Virus record (IMG/VR): IMGVR_UViG_3300042898_002588
Coordinates: 1-44,829 of that record
DNA: 44,829 nucleotides
From: a virus
Direction: 5' to 3' (one strand)
Shown here: positions 1-9,773 of the stretch, in pieces
Layout of the letters: every line of letters starts with the position of its first letter
How positions within the stretch are numbered: the first letter of the stretch is position 1
Made by a program: the position numbers and the translations under genes
Notes under the pieces: model-generated
What the model was told of the DNA's origin: nothing
Seen by the model: only the letters and a program-made list of their open reading frames with translations
The model's database searches: none

Positions 1-2
1 AT

Positions 3-3000
3 GGAGCTCCTGCAGGAACACTTTATATTGTAGAAAACTCAGGTGGTGGATATGATGCAGGTGATGGAGCAGTAAGTAACGGAGATGATACTTGGACAAA
101 CATCGGGCCTCTACAAGGCCCTTCAGGCTATTCAGGTGTTAGTGGTTGGTCAGGTACAAGTGGCTGGTCCGGCACGAGTGGTGAATCAGGTACAAGCGGT
201 GAATCAGGTGTGTCTGGATGGAGTGGTACTTCAGGTGAGTCCGGTACATCAGGTATCAGTGGTTATTCAGGTACAAGCGGTGAATCAGGTACTACTGGTA
301 TCAGTGGTTATTCAGGTACAAGCGGTGAGTCTGGTATAAGTGGATATTCAGGTACAAGCGGTTGGTCAGGCACATCTGGTATAAGTGGCTATAGTGGCAC
401 ATCAGGTGAATCAGGTACTAGTGGAGCATCGGGCGTTAGTGGCACATCAGGTGAATCAGGTGCTAGCGGAACATCAGGTATAAGTGGCGTAAGCGGAACG
501 TCAGGATTTAGTGGCACATCAGGTGAATCAGGTGTATCTGGAGCGTCAGGTATAAGTGGCTATAGTGGCACTACAGGTATAAGCGGCACTACAGGTATAA
601 GCGGCACTAGCGGTACATCTGGCACATCAGGTGAATCAGGTGTATCCGGATGGAGTGGAATCAGCGGTACATCTGGCACATCAGGTGAATCAGGTGTATC
701 CGGATGGAGTGGAATCAGCGGTACATCTGGCACATCAGGTGAATCAGGCTTTAGTGGTATATCAGGCTTTAGCGGCATAACCGGTGTAAGTGGATATAGT
801 GGTACTACAGGTGTAAGTGGATATAGTGGTACTACAGGTGTAAGTGGATATTCAGGAACTTCGGGTATATCAGGTACAACAGGTATTAGTGGAACATCAG
901 GATATAGCGGTACATCAGGTGAGTCTGGTACATCAGGTGAATCAGGCACGTCGGGTATCAGTGGTACCTCAGGATGGAGCGGCATCAGCGGTGTATCAGG
1001 TACATCAGGAGTAAGTGGCACTTCAGGATGGAGTGGATTAAGTGGCACTAGTGGCACATCAGGTATAAGTGGATATTCAGGTACTAGCGGCACATCGGGT
1101 ATTTCAGGTACTAGTGGTCAACGAGGTGATGTTTACGCAACTACTAGCTCAACATTATTGACTATTGGCACAGGCTCAAAAACATTTACAGTTGCTACTG
1201 GTCTAGCATATACACTTGGACAAGACGTTGTTATTGCTTTTGATGCACTAGATACAATGAACGGTCCGATTACAGCATATGACAGTGGTACTGGTAGTAT
1301 GACTGTTAATGTTCTTACTACAACCGGGGCCGGAACGTATTCTGCATGGACTATAAACTTAGACGGAGCAGTTGGTACTCAGGGTGAATCGGGTGTCTCG
1401 GGTACTTCAGGTATCAGTGGATATAGTGGCACGTCAGGTGAATTGGGTGCCTCGGGTACTTCAGGAACATCCGGAGTTTCAGGTTGGAGTGGTACAACTG
1501 GTATTTCAGGTACAACTGGTATCAGCGGAACATCAGGTTGGAGTGGTATTTCAGGTGTTTCTGGCACAACCGGTATCAGTGGTTATAGCGGTACTAGTGG
1601 TATCTCAGGAACATCTGGGGTCAGTGGATGGTCAGGTGCATCGGGAACAAGTGGTGAATCAGGAACAAGTGGTGAATCGGGAACAAGTGGTACTAGTGGC
1701 TACAGTGGTACTAGTGGCACATCTGGTATAAGCGGCACAACAGGTATTAGTGGTTATAGCGGAACAACAGGTGTCAGTGGTTATAGCGGTGTTAGCGGTT
1801 ATAGCGGCACTTCAGGCACTTCAGGCATTAGTGGTCAATCAGGTACAACTGGTACTTCAGGCGTTAGCGGTTGGTCAGGTACTTCAGGTATATCAGGCAC
1901 TTCAGGCATCAGTGGCCAGTCAGGTGTATCAGGTACTAGTGGATGGTCCGGTGAGTCAGGTGTATCCGGAACTAGTGGATTCAGTGGTACATCAGGATGG
2001 AGTGGTACTAGTGGCGCAAGTGGCACATCAGGTACTACTGGTATATCAGGTACTTCAGGTACATCAGGTATAAGTGGAACATCCGGTTATAGTGGTACAT
2101 CAGGTATAAGTGGCACATCAGGCACATCTGGTGTTAGTGGATTTAGCGGCACATCAGGTACTTCAGGAGTTAGTGGATGGTCCGGAACTACAGGTATAAG
2201 TGGATATTCAGGTACTAGTGGTACATCAGGTATCTCGGGTACTAGTGGTACATCAGGTATATCTGGTTATAGCGGTACATCAGGTACAACAGGTATATCT
2301 GGTTATAGCGGTACATCAGGTACATCGGGCACAACCGGTGTCAGTGGAAGATCAGGCTTTAGCGGAACATCAGGCGTTAGCGGTTGGTCAGGTACTTCCG
2401 GTACTTCAGGTACTACTGGTGTCAGTGGATTTAGCGGTACTTCAGGTACTACTGGTGTCAGTGGATTTAGCGGTACTTCAGGAACAACTGGTGTCAGTGG
2501 ATTTAGCGGTACTTCAGGTACTTCGGGTATAAGCGGAACATCTGGCACAACCGGTATCAGTGGTTACAGTGGTACTACAGGTGTTAGTGGATATAGTGGT
2601 ACATCAGGTATAAGTGGTACCTCAGGTATTCCTGGCATCTCGTCAACTATCTTTGAATATTTTGCAGATACAAGTGCTACATCAGGAGATCCAGGTAACG
2701 GAGACATACTATGGAATAATGCAACTCAAACAAGTGCAACTCAATTGAATGTCAGCAAACTAACTAATGATGGTATTGACATTGACATATATCTTGCACT
2801 GTTAACTACTACTGAAGCTATCACGTTACAAGACAAATCAAACAGTGCTAACTTCCAACGTTGGGAGATTATTAGTAACCCAACTGATATAGGTAATTAT
2901 TGGACAGTGCCGGTAACATTCTTAAATTCAGGAGGAACAGGTACTACTGGATTTACTAATGGACTAGAAATAATCTTAGCGTTAGTTCAAGGTGTTAGTG

Positions 3001-5099
3001 GTGCATCTGGAGTTTCTGGTGCTAGTGGAACTAGTGGTATTTCAGGTACATCAGGTACAAGCGGAACATCAGGTGTCAGTGGATGGTCAGGTACAAGTGG
3101 AAGGTCAGGCACAAGTGGTAGATCAGGTTTCTCAGGATGGAGTGGTACATCAGGATGGAGTGGTACTACTGGTGTCAGTGGATATAGTGGTACATCGGGT
3201 ATAAGTGGCACTACTGGTATCAGTGGATATAGTGGTACCTCAGGTATCAGTGGTACCTCAGGATGGAGTGGCACATCAGGAACTTCGGGTATATCAGGAA
3301 CTTCGGGTATAAGCGGAACAACTGGTGTCAGTGGATGGTCGGGCACAACAGGTATTAGCGGCTATAGCGGAACAACAGGTATTAGCGGATATAGTGGTAC
3401 AAGTGGTATCTCAGGTACAAGTGGTATCTCAGGTACAAGTGGTATCTCAGGTACAACAGGTGTCAGTGGTGCAAGTGGTACTACAGGCGTCAGTGGATGG
3501 TCCGGAACTACAGGTATCAGTGGTTATTCAGGTACTACTGGTATAAGCGGAACATCAGGCACATCAGGTATAAGTGGAACAAGCGGTACGACTGGTGTAA
3601 GTGGTTTCTCAGGAACATCGGGTGTCTCGGGTTGGTCAGGTACAACTGGTGTAAGTGGTACATCAGGAACATCGGGTGTCTCGGGTTGGTCAGGACAAAG
3701 TGGTACTACAGGCGTAAGTGGATGGAGTGGCACAAGTGGTATATCAGGTACTACTGGTATTAGTGGCTTCTCTGGTGCATCAGGCACAACAGGCGTTAGT
3801 GGATGGTCCGGTGCATCAGGCACAACAGGTATCAGTGGTACAAGTGGCTGGTCTGGTGCAAGTGGTACAACAGGTGTTAGTGGTACTAGTGGTATATCAG
3901 GCACTACTGGCGTAAGTGGATTCAGCGGTGCATCAGGCACTACTGGCGTAAGTGGATTCAGTGGTACATCAGGCATTAGTGGAACAAGTGGCTGGTCTGG
4001 TGCAAGTGGTACAACAGGTGTCAGTGGATTCAGTGGTACATCAGGTATAAGCGGCACCAGTGGTACTAGTGGACAGTCAGGTACTACCGGTATCAGTGGA
4101 ACATCAGGCTTTAGTGGAACATCAGGCTGGAGTGGAACGTCAGGAACATCGGGTATAAGTGGTACATCGGGTATAAGCGGTACATCGGGTATAAGCGGAA
4201 TATCAGGTTGGTCAGGTACTACAGGTATTTCGGGTGTTAGCGGTACCTCAGGTATTTCAGGTACTACTGGTATCAGTGGAAGATCAGGCTTTAGTGGAAC
4301 ATCAGGTTGGAGTGGCACGTCAGGTATCAGCGGCACATCAGGTATCAGCGGCACATCAGGTATCAGTGGTACAAGTGGATGGTCAGGTACAACAGGTATA
4401 AGCGGAACATCAGGTATCAGTGGTACAAGTGGATGGTCAGGCGTGTCAGGCATCAGCGGAACATCAGGTTGGAGTGGGGCAAGTGGTACTACTGGTGTTA
4501 GTGGTACAACAGGTGTTAGTGGTACTAGTGGTTTCTCAGGAACTTCAGGTAGATCAGGATTTAGTGGTACCTCAGGACAAGCAGGTCCTAGTACTACAAT
4601 TAATGCAACACAAGATACATCAACTACTTCACTATTCCCGGTAATGGTTGGTGCAACTGGCTCTAATCAAACAGCAAAAGCAACTACAACTAAATTTGCT
4701 TTCAATGCAAGTACAGGTACATTAACTTTAGGTACTGGTACCGGTGGTAGTATTACTGGGGCTAACGTTATTTCTGCTAGTTATTTTGACTTTGGAACAA
4801 CTGATGCAGTATCTGCGGCTGGATCTACCCAAGGTACAGCTACTGTTATAGTAACAGCTATCAACAACGTTACCACAGTTGGTGCAAGTACTGGTGTTTT
4901 ACTACCGACAGCAGACGCAGGGTTACGGGTTATTGTGAGAAACGGCGGCGCAAATGCACTGAGCGTGTATCCAAATACATCAGATTCTATCAATGCTGCC
5001 GCAGTTAACGTTGCTTACTCACTACCAGTTGGTGGATGTGTAGAATTTATTGCGATGAATGCTACAAACTGGTACACATTGAACGCTACATACGCTTAA
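3..5099 (+). CDS. Giant collagen-like tail fibre protein (5' end outside window)
   Basis: The frame is open from the left edge, so the protein is longer than the roughly 1,700 residues seen here. Most of it is Gly-X-Ser/Thr triplets ([10 protein letters not shown] style), with X often Ile, Val, Tyr, Trp, Phe or Glu and almost no proline, unlike animal collagen. Three repeat blocks (about 108-1112, 1380-2630, 2991-4580) are separated by two globular inserts (about 1113-1379 and 2631-2990). The first insert resembles a domain common in phage fibres ([16 protein letters not shown]). The protein ends in a non-repetitive C-terminal domain of about 170 residues (4581-5096), probably the tip or trimerisation unit. 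A hairpin terminator follows. The likely role is a long trimeric adhesion fibre; the receptor is unknown. Confidence 0.85.
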   Translation, partial: GAPAGTLYIVENSGGGYDAGDGAVSNGDDTWTNIGPLQGPSGYSGVSGWSGTSGWSGTSGESGTSGESGVSGWSGTSGESGTSGISGYSGTSGESGTTGISGYSGTSGESGISGYSGTSGWSGTSGISGYSGTSGESGTSGASGVSGTSGESGASGTSGISGVSGTSGFSGTSGESGVSGASGISGYSGTTGISGTTGISGTSGTSGTSGESGVSGWSGISGTSGTSGESGVSGWSGISGTSGTSGESGFSGISGFSGITGVSGYSGTTGVSGYSGTTGVSGYSGTSGISGTTGISGTSGYSGTSGESGTSGESGTSGISGTSGWSGISGVSGTSGVSGTSGWSGLSGTSGTSGISGYSGTSGTSGISGTSGQRGDVYATTSSTLLTIGTGSKTFTVATGLAYTLGQDVVIAFDALDTMNGPITAYDSGTGSMTVNVLTTTGAGTYSAWTINLDGAVGTQGESGVSGTSGISGYSGTSGELGASGTSGTSGVSGWSGTTGISGTTGISGTSGWSGISGVSGTTGISGYSGTSGISGTSGVSGWSGASGTSGESGTSGESGTSGTSGYSGTSGTSGISGTTGISGYSGTTGVSGYSGVSGYSGTSGTSGISGQSGTTGTSGVSGWSGTSGISGTSGISGQSGVSGTSGWSGESGVSGTSGFSGTSGWSGTSGASGTSGTTGISGTSGTSGISGTSGYSGTSGISGTSGTSGVSGFSGTSGTSGVSGWSGTTGISGYSGTSGTSGISGTSGTSGISGYSGTSGTTGISGYSGTSGTSGTTGVSGRSGFSGTSGVSGWSGTSGTSGTTGVSGFSGTSGTTGVSGFSGTSGTTGVSGFSGTSGTSGISGTSGTTGISGYSGTTGVSGYSGTSGISGTSGIPGISSTIFEYFADTSATSGDPGNGDILWNNATQTSATQLNVSKLTNDGIDIDIYLALLTTTEAITLQDKSNSANFQRWEIISNPTDIGNYWTVPVTFLNSGGTGTTGFTNGLEIILALVQGVSGASGVSGASGTSGISGTSGTSGTSGVSGWSGTSGRSGTSGRSGFSGWSGTSGWSGTTGVSGYSGTSGISGTTGISGYSGTSGISGTSGWSGTSGTSGISGTSGISGTTGVSGWSGTTGISGYSGTTGISGYSGTSGISGTSGISGTSGISGTTGVSGASGTTGVSGWSGTTGISGYSGTTGISGTSGTSGISGTSGTTGVSGFSGTSGVSGWSGTTGVSGTSGTSGVSGWSGQSGTTGVSGWSGTSGISGTTGISGFSGASGTTGVSGWSGASGTTGISGTSGWSGASGTTGVSGTSGISGTTGVSGFSGASGTTGVSGFSGTSGISGTSGWSGASGTTGVSGFSGTSGISGTSGTSGQSGTTGISGTSGFSGTSGWSGTSGTSGISGTSGISGTSGISGISGWSGTTGISGVSGTSGISGTTGISGRSGFSGTSGWSGTSGISGTSGISGTSGISGTSGWSGTTGISGTSGISGTSGWSGVSGISGTSGWSGASGTTGVSGTTGVSGTSGFSGTSGRSGFSGTSGQAGPSTTINATQDTSTTSLFPVMVGATGSNQTAKATTTKFAFNASTGTLTLGTGTGGSITGANVISASYFDFGTTDAVSAAGSTQGTATVIVTAINNVTTVGASTGVLLPTADAGLRVIVRNGGANALSVYPNTSDSINAAAVNVAYSLPVGGCVEFIAMNATNWYTLNATYA

Positions 5100-5107
5100 A
5101 ATTTAAG

Positions 5108-5146
5108 ACTCTTTCTACTTTATCATATATAGTAGAAAGAGTTTTT
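5108..5146 (+). terminator. Rho-independent terminator after the fibre gene
   Basis: A perfect 12-bp stem (ACTCTTTCTACT, 5108-5119, with AGTAGAAAGAGT, 5131-5142) encloses an 11-nt loop and is followed by a T run. The next start codon lies only two bases beyond the T run, so the 3' arm (AAGAG) could also act as the ribosome binding site of the next gene. Confidence 0.85.
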
Positions 5147-5148
5147 AA

Positions 5149-5901
5149 ATGAAATACAGTATAGTAATACCAACATATAACAATTGTGACAAATTCTTAA
5201 AACCGTGCATAGAAGCACTGTTGAAGTACTCACATATCAACGACATTGAACTTATTATAAGTGCCAATGGTTGCACAGACAACACAGCAGAATATTTGGA
5301 CAAACTAAAAGCTAGCTTTGACTATCTAGGTCTATCAGACCACTTAAAGATTGTATGGAATAAAGATGCGCTTGGATACGCAAGAGCAACCAATGCTGGA
5401 ATCAGAGTATCAACATGTGACAAACTTGTCATGCTAAACAATGATGCTATTCTTCTTGGCCAACACAGGGGTGATTGGCTCAAATTATTGAATCAAGGTT
5501 TTGAAGATAATCCTAAATGCGGAATAACTTGTTCATTAAAGAAGTACTCACCTATCACTCAAATGGATTTTGGTGTCTTTTTCTGCGTAATGTTCACTAG
5601 AGAAGTATTGAACAAAGTTGGATACTTAGATGAGCGTTACGAAAAAGGCGGAAACGAAGACATTGATTTCTGTGCCGCCGCCCAACTTTTAGGATATGAA
5701 ATAGTTCAACCCGTGCCATTAGTATGGAGCAATGAAGCAAATCTATATGTAGGTACATTCCCACTATGGCATCAAGGTGAAGGCACAGTACACAATCCTG
5801 AACTAGTCAGTGATTGGGAGCGCACATTCAGAATCAATGAATTAAAGCTAGCTCAAAAATACAACATGGCTTGGTACGAAGCCCACAAACATACAGTCTA
5901 A
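5149..5901 (+). CDS. Family 2 glycosyltransferase
   Basis: A 250-residue GT-A fold enzyme. The N-terminus reads IVIPTYNNCDKFLKPCIEAL, the nucleotide-sugar binding start typical of GT2. LNNDA near residue 100 is the DxD-type metal site, and GNEDIDFC is the acidic ED motif near the base. It should transfer a sugar from a nucleotide-sugar donor onto a glycan, LPS or phage protein in the cytoplasm; donor and acceptor cannot be read. It is a close paralogue of the N-terminal domain of the next gene (shared IELIISANGC and ALGY-RA-NAGI segments), so the pair probably arose by tandem duplication. It starts directly after the fibre terminator. Confidence 0.85.
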   Translation: MKYSIVIPTYNNCDKFLKPCIEALLKYSHINDIELIISANGCTDNTAEYLDKLKASFDYLGLSDHLKIVWNKDALGYARATNAGIRVSTCDKLVMLNNDAILLGQHRGDWLKLLNQGFEDNPKCGITCSLKKYSPITQMDFGVFFCVMFTREVLNKVGYLDERYEKGGNEDIDFCAAAQLLGYEIVQPVPLVWSNEANLYVGTFPLWHQGEGTVHNPELVSDWERTFRINELKLAQKYNMAWYEAHKHTV

Positions 5902-5909
5902 AGGAAAAA

Positions 5910-7904
5910 ATGAAATACAGCGTAATAATACCTACCTACAACCATTGTAATGATCTACTAAAGCCATGTGTTGAATCTATCTTCAAGTACACTGATGTAA
6001 CTGATATTGAACTTATTATAAGTGCAAATGGATGCAAAGACGAAACACTAGCATATGTAACTGAACTACAAAGTCATTATGCTTTGTTGGGTATAAGCGA
6101 AAACTTAAAAGTAGTTTGGAACGATGAAGCTTTAGGATACTCACGAGCATGTAACGCGGGTATTGAAGTTGCAACTACTGATTTAATAGTATTGTTGAAC
6201 AACGATACTGTTTTACTACCACAAGAAAAGAATCGTTGGCTAACACAATTAGAGTCAGTGTTTATAGGTAACGAAAAAGCAGGTATTAGTTGTTTAATTA
6301 AGAGTGAATCAGAACCAGCCGGTCATGACTTTGCTATCTTCTTCTGCGTAATGATTCATCGTAGAGTATTTGACAAGATTGGATTGTTAAGCTTAGACTA
6401 TGGAGCAGGCGGTGGCGAAGATACTGAGTTTAGTATTGAATGTGAACGTGCAGGCTTTGAAGTAATTGAGTGCGTCACAAAATCATGGAACACAGAAGTA
6501 GGTATGTATTGCGGTGACTTTCCTATCTATCATTTAGGTGAAGGCACAGTGCATGACAAAGAACTTGTACCTGAATGGGAAGATATCTTCTTAACTAATT
6601 CACTAACACTAGCTAAGAAGTATAACCCACATTGGTACCAATGGCGTCTAAGTAATTATTGGGAACGTGCTGTGTTCTTTAAAGGAGATGAGATTGCTCC
6701 TAGAGAGATTACACGATACTCATGGGCGGCACAAAACATTCTAGGAAATAAAGTATTTGAGTTGGGTTGTTCAAGTGGCTACGGTTTACAATTCTTACCT
6801 AGCAATATTGAGTACACTGGTCTAGACTATGACAAGCGTATTATTCCTGTTGCTAGAGATCAAGCATGGAGAGAGAATGCTACATTTGTTCACGGCGATA
6901 TCAACACGTATGAGTTGGGTCAGTACGACACTATCATTGCATTTGAAGTTATCGAGCACCTAGATAATGGATTAGAGATTGTAGAGAAGCTTAAAAAGCA
7001 TTGTAAACGGCTAATGATTACAGTACCTATGTTAGAGACTCCAGGACTATGGGGCCCTCATCACAAGATACATAACTTAGATGAATCATTCTTTCCCGGC
7101 TTTAAATTCAAGTTTATTGCACCTGATGGTAGTTTACGTGATGAACCGCACGAGCGCGGTGATAAAGAAAACATCAATTTGATGTTGTGCATTTGGGACA
7201 AAGATACTACATTAACAGTAGAAGAATCACTTAAATTTTTAAACGAACAAGATCCTGCAATGTACAGAGAAGTCATTGAAGCTAATCAGTATCACCTAAC
7301 ACCTGAACGTGTAAAAGATAGAATAGTAATTGACATTGGGGCCAACATAGGTGCATTCTCGTTATATGCTGCTGCATTGGGTGCCAAAAAAGTGATATCT
7401 GTAGAGCCAATCAGCGCATCATACAATACTTTTTTAAAGAACATTCATAGATTAGGATTGAAGAACATAACCACATACAAAAAGATTGTGTCAGACAAAG
7501 GCAATGACTTTTTACCTGTTAGTTTAAATGATAACGCAGGTGCGAACAGTATGTATAATGTTTCAGAAAACTATGAAGTTGTTGAAACAATTACGTTTTC
7601 TGAAATCATGAATCAAATCGCAGGACATGACATTATATTAAAACTAGATTGTGAAGGTGGTGAATACGATGTTATCATGAATGCTACTGAACATGATATG
7701 GTTAGAATCAATGAAATTATGATGGAGATACATACTGAACTGCATCCTAAATACAAAGGTAAAGAGGTTATTGAACAAAAGTTAATTGACTTTGGATTTG
7801 AAAAGAAAGATTCAGTTCAAATCTATTACTGGGACTGGGATCAAAATGGTCAACCTGTAAATTACCGTGAAGCACCATTCGTAAATCAATACTGGAAAAA
7901 ATGA
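5910..7904 (+). CDS. Trimodular GT2 glycosyltransferase - methyltransferase - FkbM methyltransferase
   Basis: A 664-residue fusion. Residues 1-240 form a GT2 domain (VIIPTYNHCNDLLKPC, LNNDT, GGGEDTEF). Residues about 275-370 form a class I SAM methyltransferase (FELGCSSGYG at about 281, then FEVIEHLDNG). Residues about 465-650 form an FkbM-type methyltransferase (VIDIGANIGAFSLY at about 472, LKLDCEGGEYD). This suggests one polypeptide that adds a sugar and methylates it, possibly decorating the fibre or LPS. I use the ATG at 5910 because AAGGA lies 5-9 bases upstream and it lies beyond the previous stop; an in-frame upstream start at 5871 would overlap that gene. Confidence 0.85.
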   Translation: MKYSVIIPTYNHCNDLLKPCVESIFKYTDVTDIELIISANGCKDETLAYVTELQSHYALLGISENLKVVWNDEALGYSRACNAGIEVATTDLIVLLNNDTVLLPQEKNRWLTQLESVFIGNEKAGISCLIKSESEPAGHDFAIFFCVMIHRRVFDKIGLLSLDYGAGGGEDTEFSIECERAGFEVIECVTKSWNTEVGMYCGDFPIYHLGEGTVHDKELVPEWEDIFLTNSLTLAKKYNPHWYQWRLSNYWERAVFFKGDEIAPREITRYSWAAQNILGNKVFELGCSSGYGLQFLPSNIEYTGLDYDKRIIPVARDQAWRENATFVHGDINTYELGQYDTIIAFEVIEHLDNGLEIVEKLKKHCKRLMITVPMLETPGLWGPHHKIHNLDESFFPGFKFKFIAPDGSLRDEPHERGDKENINLMLCIWDKDTTLTVEESLKFLNEQDPAMYREVIEANQYHLTPERVKDRIVIDIGANIGAFSLYAAALGAKKVISVEPISASYNTFLKNIHRLGLKNITTYKKIVSDKGNDFLPVSLNDNAGANSMYNVSENYEVVETITFSEIMNQIAGHDIILKLDCEGGEYDVIMNATEHDMVRINEIMMEIHTELHPKYKGKEVIEQKLIDFGFEKKDSVQIYYWDWDQNGQPVNYREAPFVNQYWKK

Positions 7905-8878
7905 AAAAAGAAATCTTATGCTCAATCTCTACTAAAGGTAGATACGATACAACATTGCCAATGGCAATTTCATCTGTAATCACACAGACATTGAAGCCTG
8001 ATTATATTATCATTCAGGATGATAATGATCAACCAATAGATGTGCGGGAGATACAGCACTACAATTATCTAATGCAAATGCTCAGTGAATCTGGTATTGC
8101 GTGGGAATGGCTATATGCTGAAAAGAAAGGTCAACATCACAATCACCAACGTGCAAATCATATGGGATTTAAATGGGTTTGGAGATTAGATGATGACACT
8201 ATAGCCGATAGCAATGTATTGCAAACACTATACATACATGCAAGTGCAAATGAAAATGTAGGCGCGGTAGGAGGGTCTGTTCTTACACCTCCTTCAATGG
8301 GCGAAGTTAATGCTACAGGTAAAATAGAAGATATTTATAGCGAACCTAATTTACAATGGGGTCGTATAAAACAGAAAAAAGAAGTAGATCACTTGCATTG
8401 TTCTTTTTTATACCGTGCAGGTGTCGCGGATTATTGTTTAAGTTTATCACGCATTGCACACCGAGAAGAAACATTGTTCACGTATGAATTAGTTAAAAAA
8501 GGCTACAAGAATTATGTTGTTCCTGACGCTATAACATGGCATTTGAAAAACAAAGTTGGTGGAATTAGAGATGGCGTTCACGAAATGTTTGAACATGACG
8601 AGCGTATATTTCAAAACATAATGAACTTCAAAGATCAAACAATTGTTATCTTAGATTGTGGTATGGGTGATCATATTGTTTTTAAGAAGATTCTTCCTTA
8701 TATCAAAAACCCTGTACTCTTTACATGTTATCCTGAAATTATTCCAGGACGTAGTATAGCTGAAGCACAAGCATTATTTGGTGACATTCATGATTACAAT
8801 GTGTACGCACACATGGATCGTTGGAACTGGACAGGATCACTTGAAGATGCGTTTAAAAAATTCTATAATGTAATATGA
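7901..8878 (+). CDS. Glycosyltransferase, GT2 head with GT9-like tail
   Basis: This 325-residue protein starts at an ATG overlapping the previous TGA. The first 230 residues are GT-A like: SISTKGRYDTTLPMAISSV at the N-terminus, WRLDDDTIAD around residue 95 as the DxD metal site, and VGAVGGSV. The last 90 residues (VILDCGMGDHIVFKKILP) resemble the N-terminal half of an ADP-heptose:LPS heptosyltransferase (GT9). The next gene resembles the C-terminal half of such an enzyme, so the two may act together. ADP-heptose genes at 26879-29423 would supply the donor if the GT9 reading is right. Glycosyltransferase assignment is firm; heptosyltransferase activity is an inference. Confidence 0.75.
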   Translation: MKKEILCSISTKGRYDTTLPMAISSVITQTLKPDYIIIQDDNDQPIDVREIQHYNYLMQMLSESGIAWEWLYAEKKGQHHNHQRANHMGFKWVWRLDDDTIADSNVLQTLYIHASANENVGAVGGSVLTPPSMGEVNATGKIEDIYSEPNLQWGRIKQKKEVDHLHCSFLYRAGVADYCLSLSRIAHREETLFTYELVKKGYKNYVVPDAITWHLKNKVGGIRDGVHEMFEHDERIFQNIMNFKDQTIVILDCGMGDHIVFKKILPYIKNPVLFTCYPEIIPGRSIAEAQALFGDIHDYNVYAHMDRWNWTGSLEDAFKKFYNVI

Positions 8879-9327
8879 TTATTATTTCTCCTTTCTCTAA
8901 GTTCATGCGTAATGGACAACAACACCCAAAGAACTATCCATATTGGAAAGAAGTTTTAGCTCACATTGATGAGCCGGTTATTCAAGTCGGAGTTAACGGT
9001 GAAACACAAATTGTCGATGATTTCAGAAAGAATTTGTCGTTGACTGAATTGGCTGAGCTAGTAAACGAATGTAAGACATGGATGAGTTGTGATAGTTTCT
9101 TGCAACATTTTTGCTGGGACCTAAACAAGCCTGGAGTTGTTGTTTTTGGTCAGTCTGATCCAAACATCTTTGGTCACCCTGAAAACACTAATCTACTGAA
9201 GGATCGAAAATATCTCAGAGAAAAGCAATTTTGGATTTGGGAACAAGCAGAGTTCATTGAAGAAGCATTTGTTAGTCCTGACGTTGTGGTCGATGCATTG
9301 AAGAAATTTGGTGTGATAACTAAATAA
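8875..9327 (+). CDS. GT9-like (heptosyltransferase C-terminal half-like) protein
   Basis: This 150-residue protein starts inside an ATGA overlap. LTELAELVNECKTWMSCDSF followed by HFCWDLNKPGVVVFGQSDP is the pattern seen in the donor-binding half of GT9 LPS heptosyltransferases: helix, short D/S segment, then KPGVVLFG-type strand. It is about half the length of a complete GT9 enzyme, and the missing half resembles the tail of the preceding protein. It may therefore be a split or remodelled glycosyltransferase. It could instead be a stand-alone sugar-nucleotide binding protein. Confidence 0.6.
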   Translation: MIIISPFSKFMRNGQQHPKNYPYWKEVLAHIDEPVIQVGVNGETQIVDDFRKNLSLTELAELVNECKTWMSCDSFLQHFCWDLNKPGVVVFGQSDPNIFGHPENTNLLKDRKYLREKQFWIWEQAEFIEEAFVSPDVVVDALKKFGVITK

Positions 9328-9773
9328 TGGAAAACTTATTTCAAAATTCTTATGATACTATATTCAAACAATGGTATCGTATGAGAACAGCTTTGGAAGA
9401 AAAAGACATTCAAACGCAATGTGTAGAAGTTGATAAGTGGTGGCAGACTGCGCCTTTAGTAAATCATTATCTGCACCCTGATTTGGTAGAAGAATGGCCC
9501 AACCCATGGGAACTGATATCAGATAATCACTATTGCCACATCGCTCGTGGATTGGGTATGTTTTATACACTGTATCTATTGGGTGTACGGGAGCTTGATT
9601 TTGTCCAAGCAAAAGACTATAATAGTGAAGATGTGACACTTATACTAGTGGATCACGCAAAATATATACTTAATTACTGGCCTAACACGGTAGTAAATAA
9701 CAATCTACAAGAATTTAAAGTTGTCAAAAAAATTGACACCTTGCCAATAATTAAAAAAATAGGGTTAAAATGA
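9327..9773 (+). CDS. Conserved phage-type protein of unknown function
   Basis: 148 residues, soluble, no signal peptide or membrane segment. It is rich in Trp, Tyr and His, with a conspicuous VNHYLHPDLVEEWPNPWELI stretch (residues 47-66) that I associate with uncharacterised proteins of T4-like phages. Its ATG overlaps the stop of the GT9-like gene by one base, and its TGA overlaps the nrdA start (ATGA), so it is translationally coupled to both. Function is not recognised. Confidence 0.6.
   Translation: MENLFQNSYDTIFKQWYRMRTALEEKDIQTQCVEVDKWWQTAPLVNHYLHPDLVEEWPNPWELISDNHYCHIARGLGMFYTLYLLGVRELDFVQAKDYNSEDVTLILVDHAKYILNYWPNTVVNNNLQEFKVVKKIDTLPIIKKIGLK

Noticed and set aside
210-212. ATG as the start of the fibre protein
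   Set aside because: The frame is open to the left edge and upstream residues already show the same Gly-Ser repeats and a globular lead-in, so the gene begins outside the window.
560-4453. Long minus-strand open frames in the fibre region encoding Pro-Leu-Ile-Pro-Asp-Val repeats, and extra plus-strand frames
   Set aside because: They mirror the Gly-X-Ser/Thr codon repeats on the other strand or in other frames; repeat composition removes stop codons. No ribosome sites or independent features.
108-4580. CRISPR array from the short direct repeats
   Set aside because: Repeats are in-frame coding triplets of variable length without unique spacers of constant size.
9364-9639. 91-residue minus-strand frame opposite the unknown gene at 9327
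   Set aside because: Lies wholly inside a well-coupled plus-strand gene, with no ribosome site or neighbours on that strand.
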